From Desmonostoc muscorum LEGE 12446 (lineage in GTDB: Bacteria; Cyanobacteriota; Cyanobacteriia; Cyanobacteriales; Nostocaceae), in NCBI RefSeq assembly GCF_015207005.2, contig NZ_JADEXS020000001.1, forward strand, positions 5,479,001-5,543,000: a DNA stretch of 64,000 bases, given 5' to 3'. Each line of letters opens with the position of its first letter. Within the stretch, counting starts at the first letter, position 1. Shown piece after piece: positions 10,001 through 18,400 of the stretch. A model generated the notes under the pieces. The model worked only from the letters and a program-made list of their open reading frames with translations, was not told the origin of the DNA and searched no databases. Position numbers and translations under genes: made by a program.

Positions 10001-13000
10001 CAGCAAGCCGTTACGGCGGTAAATGGTATTGCCCAAAGTGGGCTGGAAGAGTCTGCTGGTGTTTCTCAAGAAGCCAAGACTACCTTAACTAATCTCAATC
10101 AAGGCGCTACAGACACCTTCAATGAAATTCAGCAAGCCTTCACAACCACAGTCACAACTACCAGCGAAACAGCTGTTACAGCTTTTGGTGAAGTCGCGCA
10201 AGGAATTCAAAGTGCTTTTGACCAGAGTAACCAAAACATGGAGGCTAACTTCCAAAAGAGTGTCACTGACTTGGAAGAAGGGTTACGTGGTTCAATACAA
10301 GGAGACAAACAGCCAAATCTCGACTCAGATATCCAAAAATACGCCCAAGAAGCAGCAGATAAAGAAGAACCGCGCTGGAAAACAGTGCTGAAGGTTTTGT
10401 TAGTCATTGCTGTAATTGTTGTCGCAATTATCGTTGCGCCAGCAGTAATTGGGGCAGTGGGTGCCTTAGCTGGGGCATTGGGAGCAGGTGCAGCCGCAGG
10501 AGCCATCGGTACAATCGTTGGTGGGGCGATCGTTGGGGCTGTGGCTGGTGCTGTGATTCAGATTGGTAACAATGCGATCGACGGCAAGAACCTGCTGGAC
10601 GGCGTGGGTAAAGCTGCCTTAGCTGGGGCGATCGGTGGTGCTTTGGGTGGTGCTGGTGGTCTGTTAGGTAACGCCTTGGCTCAAGCGGGTAGACTGGGTG
10701 CAGGGCTGACTCAATCGTTCTTGAAGTTTGGCATTGATGTTGCCTTTGATATTGCTGGTGGTATTTTTGGCAACTTAGCAACAGGAGAACCCATCACTTT
10801 AGAAGCAGTTCTCATTGGTGCGGCGATCGGTGGAGCTGTGCAGATTTCTACAGCTAATCTGGGTAGACTCGGTAAATTTGGTCGCGGTATTGAGGGTATG
10901 CAAACCAGTACATTCCAAGCTGGAGAGCGGTTTGGTTCTTCCCTGGGAGATGGAATTAGAACGGGCTTTGGCGGGAAAGTTGATACGCCGGCGATCGGTA
11001 GTCCTGATGTGGATGTGCCGAATGTTCAGCGCCCTGATACAGGGGTGCGATCGCCTGAAACTGAAGTCACAGATCCTCAGTCTACGGTAAGATCGCCCGA
11101 AGCCGAAACATCCACCGGACGCGGTGTGCAGGTAGATGAACCAGATGCTCAGGTTGGAGGAGTTCCTAAAGATACAACAACAGAATCGCCTGCAACGAAA
11201 TCCCCAGGTGAACAAGAACAAAATCCGGCAACTACAGACAAAAATCAAGATGTTGTTCGCATTATTCGCCAGGATAACGATTTTGCCAGCCTAGTTAATC
11301 ACAAAGGTAAAGCAAAATCTCATGTTGTTGAAGATGGTTCCCTGATTCCGGCGAATCCTAATGGAAAAGCAACTCCTCTAGAACACGTTTATGGTAGCGA
11401 TCCCGCAAAAGGAGACAGTCCCTACACCTCCTTCCTGACAGAAAGTGGTGGTGTTGCCAAGACATACGGCGGTTCAGAAGTCGAACTCGATTTACCAAAA
11501 TTACGAGCAGACATTGAATCAGGCAATCTCAAGAATGTTGAGGTATTAACCCCTGAGCAGATTTCCAAGATGATTACGGATGAAATTTCTCAAATCGCTA
11601 CAACTGTTAAAAAAGATATAGATGTCGATGCTGCTGTTGCCAACGGCCCCCAAGGTATTCCTGATTATGTCGCTTCCCTGGGTATCAGTAAAGGACAATC
11701 TAGCAAACTTAGCCGTAGGTTGCTGGCATACTACAACACAACACGCGATGGTGAGTACCTCATTAAAGGTACTATTCCGGCAGAGTATCTTAAAGGGCCT
11801 TATTCAACTAAAGTTGGCGGTAGCGATACTGAGGTGAAACCGCCTCAGGCAGAAGGCAGTACCCCGGAAACGACGATGAAACCGCCTGAAAGTGGATCTG
11901 CTTCGGGGAACAATACCCGACCTGATGCAGATACAGGTGCATCTCAAGGTTTGAAATCAGATAGCGAACTGCCAATGTCGCCCAAAGAACAGGAGGTTCT
12001 TCAGAACACTGCTGCAAAGGAAGGTAGCCAATTAACATCAGAAGAGCTGAATACAGAACTTGCAGTGGCAGGAAAAGCTGAACCGAAGGCGATCGATGAG
12101 GGAGAATTTGTAGAAGAAATTAAACTGCCCAACGACCACGAATGGAAGCAAAAAGAAGATGGGACATGGTGCCGCTTTTCCCCTAGCCCTGGCACTTGTA
12201 TGCCACCGGGAGTAGTACCGCATGGAAGGCATCAAATTGAGACATACGATAAATACAAACCAGACAGCAAGAATCAAGGAAAATATAAAGATATAGATCC
12301 TGCCACAGGTTTCCGTCAGCGGCCATCAGCTGTAGGTCCGGTAAAACTTGAATTGGAAGAAGTTCCTTCGCTAAAATACGACAAAATTAAACGACCAGTA
12401 CGTGTGTTTGGAATTGTAGATCCAACAGTGACTAAAGGGCGTCCAAATGCTCCAGAGCCGATATCTGATGTTCGGGTGAGTCAAGCTGAAAGTGGTAGGC
12501 CAAAAGTAGGTAGTTCAGGAGAAAATGCACGCAATGAAGGAATTGTAGATGCACAAAAGGGACATGTAATGGCTTTGGAATTAGGAGGCCCAGATATCCC
12601 AGAAAACATAGTACCGCAGTGGGGTAATTGGCAAGGAAATGGAGAGTGGAGAAAAATGGAAAAGGAAGTAGAGCAATTAGCTAGAGAAATTAAAGGTAAA
12701 AATGGAAATTCTTTGCTCTTTGAAGCCAATATAAATTACAAACAATACGAAGATATTAGTTTAGCAAATATTAAAAATGTAGGTTTCCCGAAAGGATTTG
12801 AGGTAAAAGCGATCGAAGTAGATGCAGCTGGTAATCCAGTACAAGGAGGAATTCAAAAAGATTGGAGTTTCGATCAGTCTCAAGACATTACCGACGATAT
12901 GATGGCCATGAGAACCTTTGGAAAGACAGATGACATGAGCATATATGATGATTGGAATCCCAAGGCTAAAAAAGGAAAAGGTGCATGGAAGGACAAAAAA

Positions 13001-13027
13001 CCAGATCCCAGGTACAGACCTTATTAA
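7016..13027 (+). CDS. Giant multidomain eCIS cargo-like protein: DUF4157, coiled coil, hydrophobic segment, ART-like and nuclease domains
   Basis: 2003 residues from ATG 7016, with a good AGGAGA Shine-Dalgarno 6 bp upstream, unlike its two shorter relatives. The leader motif (LTHDISR..L...TKLT.NQP) occurs twice, near residues 48 and 142. DUF4157 spans about 227-318 with HELTH at 307-311, followed by CCSECGQEEE. Then come an Ala/Glu/Lys/Pro-rich linker (360-610), a Gln-rich helical coiled-coil region (610-1110), and a strongly hydrophobic Gly/Ala segment (about 1122-1235) that could insert into membranes. Residues ~1412-1595 resemble an ADP-ribosyltransferase fold (SPYTSFLTESGGVAKTYGG; EYLIKGTIPAEYL). 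The C terminus (about 1712-2003) looks like a DNA/RNA non-specific endonuclease (GHVMALELGGPDIPENIVPQ, His1850). Cargo status and the ART-like call are inference; the nuclease-like call is the more secure of the two. Confidence 0.75.
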   Translation: MRERVAKPKKASSSSFSIPKLRQPKRGFGVNSSGQTTADLPSLNKPLTHDISRISLHPQTKLTVNQPEDVEEQEVETVAPQVMQGMNEPENHQLVQREELSEEEEERTGAEFQSQELKEEELQMKPLDSSPQAVTQEQSLNEPLTHDISRMSLRVQTKLTINQPGDIYEQQADTVARQVMQKISQPRNQQFIQREALPETELQRKFLVGSAIPLVQRQGGRVVSTSGLETSIQQARQNGQPLSNDIRQPMEEAFGADFNGVKIHTDSRSHELNQTIQARAFTTGQDIFFRQGEYNPGSYQGKELLAHELTHVVQQNGQTIGRQTDPSATADIDIQRLCCSECGQEEELLQAKELPDRTIQLAPDVNTQVSQLITEQNATEVENDIRQKLDNNRATQASLGVQSPVAAGTTEPPPDENPETQPESQKKAESDSVEMAAPQDESSPAVETQADKPKDDVESQAKAASPENTADKGGDVKGEGKEKLPESQVAQAGIAEAVSSQKKDVENKEKAPESQAVGAAEAGKAVNPETKATQGGENAQQAAAVKGEGLEKLPPQANNPNPESMAQAVTPETVAEKEQAKTAVVAAQAQQNALNAQTSQLAATGVNFAPPEQEETAEGEQQKAEAMNITNSFLAEAALRVQTITQLGQGIEARIQGSTENAKASVMAAVEQQKATVTAQIAQQREQVQSEGQATIAQIQAQYQAAAATTSSTTATERQKVATEYTTSLQKVDESESSQLAKIEEFYTQAKEKYRAAGTKVGDEAIAFGEQKATEWEAQLTGKDDNFWDGPLTDNRLKARAKAAREVAQQYKNGLVDEGNKQADSVDQGKPKDIEGIHNIANESRQQLQTLQQQTLDNLNSVEQQVLSQLSEAQTQLTQTANQTLQSTLQTLDQQQTAQLQLLEVYGQGQVSAIERDAQKAIASIQDGINQAATSLQTAIQDTQAQLQGMPAPNPQELSVTLAEILAQFDNSVAQVQQQTEQGIAASEQGIAQGGQQAVTAVNGIAQSGLEESAGVSQEAKTTLTNLNQGATDTFNEIQQAFTTTVTTTSETAVTAFGEVAQGIQSAFDQSNQNMEANFQKSVTDLEEGLRGSIQGDKQPNLDSDIQKYAQEAADKEEPRWKTVLKVLLVIAVIVVAIIVAPAVIGAVGALAGALGAGAAAGAIGTIVGGAIVGAVAGAVIQIGNNAIDGKNLLDGVGKAALAGAIGGALGGAGGLLGNALAQAGRLGAGLTQSFLKFGIDVAFDIAGGIFGNLATGEPITLEAVLIGAAIGGAVQISTANLGRLGKFGRGIEGMQTSTFQAGERFGSSLGDGIRTGFGGKVDTPAIGSPDVDVPNVQRPDTGVRSPETEVTDPQSTVRSPEAETSTGRGVQVDEPDAQVGGVPKDTTTESPATKSPGEQEQNPATTDKNQDVVRIIRQDNDFASLVNHKGKAKSHVVEDGSLIPANPNGKATPLEHVYGSDPAKGDSPYTSFLTESGGVAKTYGGSEVELDLPKLRADIESGNLKNVEVLTPEQISKMITDEISQIATTVKKDIDVDAAVANGPQGIPDYVASLGISKGQSSKLSRRLLAYYNTTRDGEYLIKGTIPAEYLKGPYSTKVGGSDTEVKPPQAEGSTPETTMKPPESGSASGNNTRPDADTGASQGLKSDSELPMSPKEQEVLQNTAAKEGSQLTSEELNTELAVAGKAEPKAIDEGEFVEEIKLPNDHEWKQKEDGTWCRFSPSPGTCMPPGVVPHGRHQIETYDKYKPDSKNQGKYKDIDPATGFRQRPSAVGPVKLELEEVPSLKYDKIKRPVRVFGIVDPTVTKGRPNAPEPISDVRVSQAESGRPKVGSSGENARNEGIVDAQKGHVMALELGGPDIPENIVPQWGNWQGNGEWRKMEKEVEQLAREIKGKNGNSLLFEANINYKQYEDISLANIKNVGFPKGFEVKAIEVDAAGNPVQGGIQKDWSFDQSQDITDDMMAMRTFGKTDDMSIYDDWNPKAKKGKGAWKDKKPDPRYRPY

Positions 13028-13210
13028 ATTGTGTAATCCCTCTACACCGATGAGCAACTAAAAATTGTGTAAAATGTAATGCCTGCGGCAAGCCGCTGTG
13101 CGTCTATGCACAATCTTTTAATTTACTGGAAATTCTCTCATTTGCTGTTAGTAATTTCAAGTTAGAGAAGTTTCATCCAGCCGGAAAGTAAAACTAAGGA
13201 GATAATTTTA

Positions 13211-14005
13211 ATGCAATCGCTAAATAATCCCGAAGAGTTACTTTTCACCGACCGTGAAGGGAATCGAGGACAACTCCAAGATATCATCGACGATGGTCTG
13301 GATGGAGGTTATGAAGACCGCATTCCAGGACTCATAAATTTGCTAAATTCTGGCGAACCTTATCATCAATTATTAGCAGCTGTTATGCTAACTTCTTGGG
13401 GACATCCCGCTGGATTTCAAAAACTTATAGATTGGGCTGCTAATTCTCAAAATGTTCCTTGGAAAGAAGCACCTGTGGTTTATGAACGGATATCGGAAAC
13501 TGACTCGGCATTTGAAAAGCTAGCTGATGCCCTAAATACCAGTTATTACGCTGATGACAATCAGAAATTAAAGCAATGGCAAATAGACGCTATTAAGGCA
13601 CTTCTTGGTATATATTATCAATATTATTTTGGTCGGACTTTAGCCCTAGCTATTGTGAGGGACAAAGAAATAGCAAAGGCTGTAAAAAACGAAATTATTG
13701 CAGCTATTGAAGCAAGTATGCAAATTTTACAACAACATACATCTTTAGGCTTTGATCTAGCATTTCAAGTCGCTTCTTTACTAATTCCATTAACGCCTAT
13801 TGATGATAATTTAGCTGCAAATTATGCTAATAAATTGATTTCTAAATACCCCCAGAATGAAAGAATTTTGAGGGAGATTGCAAATGCTTTGGGAGATGGT
13901 AAAGGAGAAGCAACTTTAGCAACACTTCAACATCTGAGAACATTAAAAATGCCTGTTTTAGTACGCGATGTTGAAAATGCGATCGCTCGTCGTTCACGCA
14001 GTTAA
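13211..14005 (+). CDS. Hypothetical all-helical protein downstream of the giant cargo gene
   Basis: 264 residues; ATG 13211 is preceded by AAGGAGATAATTTTA, a strong ribosome binding site. The sequence is helix-rich, with alternating hydrophobic and charged segments suggestive of HEAT-like packing (PGLINLLNSGEPYHQLLAAVMLTSWG near residues 39-64). No signal peptide or membrane segment is seen. I do not recognise a family. It lies 183 bp after the nuclease-tailed gene on the same strand, the position where a dedicated chaperone, loading adaptor or immunity protein would be expected; that role is inference. A second hypothetical gene follows 35 bp later. Confidence 0.65.
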   Translation: MQSLNNPEELLFTDREGNRGQLQDIIDDGLDGGYEDRIPGLINLLNSGEPYHQLLAAVMLTSWGHPAGFQKLIDWAANSQNVPWKEAPVVYERISETDSAFEKLADALNTSYYADDNQKLKQWQIDAIKALLGIYYQYYFGRTLALAIVRDKEIAKAVKNEIIAAIEASMQILQQHTSLGFDLAFQVASLLIPLTPIDDNLAANYANKLISKYPQNERILREIANALGDGKGEATLATLQHLRTLKMPVLVRDVENAIARRSRS

Positions 14006-14040
14006 TTTGTCCACAGCATAACTATAAATTATAGATTAAT

Positions 14041-14874
14041 ATGAGCAGTGAAAATCAACTAACATTCTGGACTGATTCCAAGCGATCGCGTTATTTTCTG
14101 ATTCCCGATAACCAAAAGCTATCTAGGGGTCGCTTTGTGATCTCTACCCTTACTGGCATCCAAAAGAAAGTTACGCAAATTGCGATCGCTAACTTTGAAA
14201 TTCCAGAGTCAGCAGCAAAAGCATACCTGGAAAATGAAATGAATCAGGCGATGGCGCAAGCAAAAATCGCTGTCTCTAACCTGATGTTCTTCTCAACACA
14301 AACCTCAGAAAAAGTCCCTCCACCATCTAACGAAACTCCATCAGTCCCAAACATTCTTTCCTCACTTTTGGGTGTCAGTCTTGAAGAATTGCAAAACAAT
14401 CCTGAAGCTGCCCAAAGTGCTTTTGTTAATATCTATACCCAGTTTAAAGAATTTTTAGGTGAATCAACCTCGGAAAATTCTACTCAAATTGAGAGTGCGC
14501 GATCGCGTGTACGTTCCTTAAGAGAAACACTACAAGCCCAAGGAATCAACATCAGCGAAAAAATTGACGAACTACCTATTAAGTTACAAGAGGTACTTTC
14601 CTCGGCAAACCTTGAAGAATATCTCCAAGAAATTGTTACTAAATTGCGGGATTTAACAGAACAAATCGAGCAGTCGCCTGATGGGGTTGGGCAGAAAATT
14701 GATGAGGCGATTAAATCTTTGAGTCAAGATTTATTCAGGGATGAAGAAAAGCAACTCGAAGACAAGAAAAAGCAGGATTATAAGCAATCGGCTGAAAATG
14801 CGATCGCTCAATCTTTAAAGTTACGTGGTTTTACCTCATTTGGCGGTGGCGATTTTACATCCATCAATATTTGA
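14041..14874 (+). CDS. Hypothetical protein of the eCIS cargo region
   Basis: 277 residues from ATG 14041, 35 bp after the preceding gene and probably co-transcribed. The N-terminal ~85 residues look globular (LTFWTDSKRSRYFLIPDNQ). A Pro/Ser linker follows, then a predominantly helical segment with coiled-coil character (about 130-250), ending in a Gly-rich FGGGDFTSINI. I recognise no known domain, signal peptide or membrane helix. Position at the end of the cargo cluster suggests a cargo-handling or accessory role, but the sequence does not show one. Confidence 0.6.
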   Translation: MSSENQLTFWTDSKRSRYFLIPDNQKLSRGRFVISTLTGIQKKVTQIAIANFEIPESAAKAYLENEMNQAMAQAKIAVSNLMFFSTQTSEKVPPPSNETPSVPNILSSLLGVSLEELQNNPEAAQSAFVNIYTQFKEFLGESTSENSTQIESARSRVRSLRETLQAQGINISEKIDELPIKLQEVLSSANLEEYLQEIVTKLRDLTEQIEQSPDGVGQKIDEAIKSLSQDLFRDEEKQLEDKKKQDYKQSAENAIAQSLKLRGFTSFGGGDFTSINI

Positions 14875-15460
14875 ATAGTGTACTTAGGCTATTTTATGTT
14901 TTTTTAACGTTAAGACAAGAGACGCGATAAATCGGCGTCTCTACAAGAATCAATCTTTTGTAGAGACGCCGATTTATCGCGTCTTTGCTTTGCGATTTGA
15001 CAACGGCTATAGCAACCTAAAATATCAACAATTCCCGACCCCATACCCCACAAAAAAGAATCAACTACCCCAAAGCCTTATCTCATCAAAACTTTGGTTA
15101 TTGAGTACATAATTAATACATATTAATAGATGCTAAATCTCAAATGAGATACTAATATTTGCAGTATTTATTGAAAGTTAACTTTCTAGCAGAAGCAGCC
15201 AATAGGGAAACAGTGTGCTAATCTTCAGGCTCTTTAATCAAACCTGATTCCTATATAGCGTTTCCCGACAAGGGCGAGGTACATCTGTAGGGGCACGGCA
15301 GTGCCGTGCCCCTACATCTGGCTTTGGCTATTTCTAATTTTTCTATTTATACCAATTCTCTCGAATCCGGCAACAGACCTAAATCCAGAAACCCAGATCA
15401 AATCTGACGAATCTTAATTACGAATTACGCATCTTTAGACGTGGGGACAAAAATCAAATT
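14875..15460. other. Intergenic region with two perfect palindromes
   Basis: 586 bp with no gene. It contains a 27-bp perfect inverted repeat (14920-14946 with 14958-14984, 11-nt loop; AGACGCGATAAATCG arm) that could terminate transcription. A second palindrome lies at 15286-15316 (TGTAGGGGCACGGCA arm), inside a dispersed element beginning CCTATATAGCGTTTCCCG at about 15249. The remainder is AT-rich and probably carries the nifJ promoter. Confidence 0.8.
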
Positions 15461-18400
15461 ATGAACAAAACATTTGCAACTATCGACGGAAATGAAGCTG
15501 TTGCCCGTGTTGCTTACAAATTAAATGAAGCGATCGCCATTTATCCTATCACCCCCTCTTCAGCAATGGGTGAATGGGCGGATGCTTGGTCAGCAGAAGG
15601 TCGTCCGAACTTGTGGGGGACTATTCCCAGCGTTGTGCAGATGCAGAGTGAAGGAGGAGCCGCAGCTGCTGTACATGGGGCATTGCAAACAGGTTCCCTG
15701 AGTACCACCTTTACGGCATCTCAGGGATTATTGTTAATGATACCCAACCTCTACAAAATTGCTGGTGAATTAACTAGCGCTGTAGTTCACGTTGCAGCAC
15801 GCTCCCTGGCGACTCATGCTTTATCGATTTTTGGTGACCATAGCGACGTAATGGCAGCTAGGGCTACTGGTTTTGCTCTGCTGTGTTCCGCCTCGGTGCA
15901 GGAAAGTCAAGATTTTGCTCTCATCGCTCATGCTGCTACCCTAGAGGCGCGAGTCTCATTTATGCATTTCTTTGATGGTTTCCGTACTTCCCATGAAGTG
16001 CAGAAAGTCAAACTGCTTGGAGATGATGATTTGCGATCGCTCATCGATGATAACCTAATACTCGCCCACCGCAGCCGCGCCCTCACCCCAGACCGCCCAG
16101 TATTGCGGGGTACTGCCCAAAACCCCGATGTCTACTTCCAGTCTCGTGAAGGCGCTAACCCTTACTACAACGCCTGTCCCGAAATTGTCCAGCGCATCAT
16201 GGATAAATTTGGAGAACGCACAGGCAGGTATTACCAAATCTATGAATATTATGGAGCTAGCGATGCCTCCCGCGTCATCGTTCTCATGGGTTCTGGCTGT
16301 GAAACCGTCCATGAAACAGTAGATTATCTCAACGCCCGTGGTGAAAAAGTTGGTGTGGTGAAAGTGCGACTCTATCGCCCCTTTGATGTCCAGAGATTTG
16401 TTGCAGCTTTACCTAGTAGTGTACAAGCGATCGCCGTTCTCGACCGCACCAAAGAACCAGGTAGCGCCGGTGAGCCGTTGTATTTAGATGTAGTGGCTGC
16501 TATTCATGAAGCGTGGGGAGAAGAAGCAGGGGAGCAGGGAGCAGGGAGCAGAGGGGAGGATGTTTTCCCCTGCCCCCTGCCCCCTGCCCCTCTGCCCAAA
16601 ATCATCGGCGGTCGCTACGGTCTTTCATCGAAAGAATTTACGCCGGCGATGGTAAAAGGCATTTTTGATAACCTTGCCCAAAGTCAACCGAAGAAGCATT
16701 TTACTATTGGTATTAATGACGACGTTACTTACACTTCTCTCGACTTTGACCCCAACTTCTCCACAGAATCAAATGGTGTTGTCAGGGCAATGTTCTATGG
16801 GTTGGGTTCAGATGGTACAGTTGGTGCTAACAAAAACTCCATCAAGATTATTGGTGAAGAAACCGATAATTATGCCCAAGGTTACTTTGTCTATGACTCT
16901 AAGAAATCTGGCTCGATGACCGTTTCTCATTTGCGCTTTGGGAAAGAGCCAATTCGCTCCACTTACCTAATAGACCAAGCTAACTTTATTGGTTGTCATC
17001 ACTGGGGTTTTCTAGAACGCATAGATGTTTTAAAAGCTGCTACTCCTGGGGCAATTTTGCTGCTTAATAGTCCCTATGATGCAGATAGAGTTTGGGAAAA
17101 TTTACCGCTAAAGGTGCAGCAGCAAATTATCGATAAACAGTTGAAGTTATATGTAATTAATGCCAATCAAGTCGCCCGTGAAAGTGGCATGGGTGGCAGA
17201 ATTAACACTATTATGCAAGTGTGCTTCTTTGCCTTAGCGGGAGTCTTGCCCCAAGAAGAAGCGATCGCTAAAATCAAACAAGCGATCGAAAAGACTTACG
17301 GTAAAAAAGGTGCAGAAGTTGTCCGCATGAACTTGCAAGCCGTAGACAACACCTTAGACAACTTACATAAAGTAGACATACCACAAACTCCTAATTCTTG
17401 TACAGACGCGATTAATCGCGTCTCTACTCCTAACTCCGCCCCCAAATTTGTCCAGGAAGTTTTAGGTAAAATCATGATTTGGGAAGGTGACGATTTACCT
17501 GTCAGCTCACTACCAGCTGACGGCATCTTTCCCGTAGGTACTGCGAAGTGGGAAAAACGTAACGTTGCCGAAGAGATACCTGTATGGGAAGCAGATGTCT
17601 GCGTTCAGTGTGGTAAGTGCGTGATGGTTTGTCCCCACAGTGCTATCCGCGCTAAGGCTTATCAAGTCGATGAGTTAGTTAAGGCACCAGAAACCTTCAA
17701 GTCGATTAACGCCAAAGATAAAGACTTTGCCAATCAAAAATTTACCATTCAGGTAGCTCCAGAAGATTGTACGGGATGTGCGATTTGTGTAGAAGTCTGC
17801 CCTGCCAAAAATAAAGCTGAGCCATTGCGAAAAGCCATTAATATGGCACAACAATTGCCATTGCGGGAACAAGAACAAAAGAACTGGGATTTCTTTTTAA
17901 GTTTGCCCAATCCTGACAGACGGCAGTTGAAATTAAACCAAATTCGCCAACAACAATTGCAAGAACCTTTATTTGAATTCTCTGGTGCTTGTGCAGGTTG
18001 TGGTGAGACACCTTACTTAAAATTATTAACCCAATTGTTTGGCGATCGCGCCGTCATCGCCAATGCTACAGGATGTTCTTCAATTTACGGCGGTAACCTC
18101 CCCACAACACCCTGGACAACCAACGCCCAAGGACGCGGCCCTGCATGGTCTAATAATTTATTTGAAGATAACGCCGAATTTGGTTTTGGCTTTCGTTTGT
18201 CTGTGGATAAACAAGCCGAATTTGCAGCGGAACTTTTGCAACAATTGGGGAGTGGGGAATGGGGAGTGGGGAATGGGGAAATAATTCCTCAGGATTTAGT
18301 TCAATCTATCCTCAAAGCAGAACAAAAATCTGAAGCTGACATTTGGGAACAGCGAGAACGAATAGAATTGTTACAGCAAAAGTTAGATGAAATCCTAACT

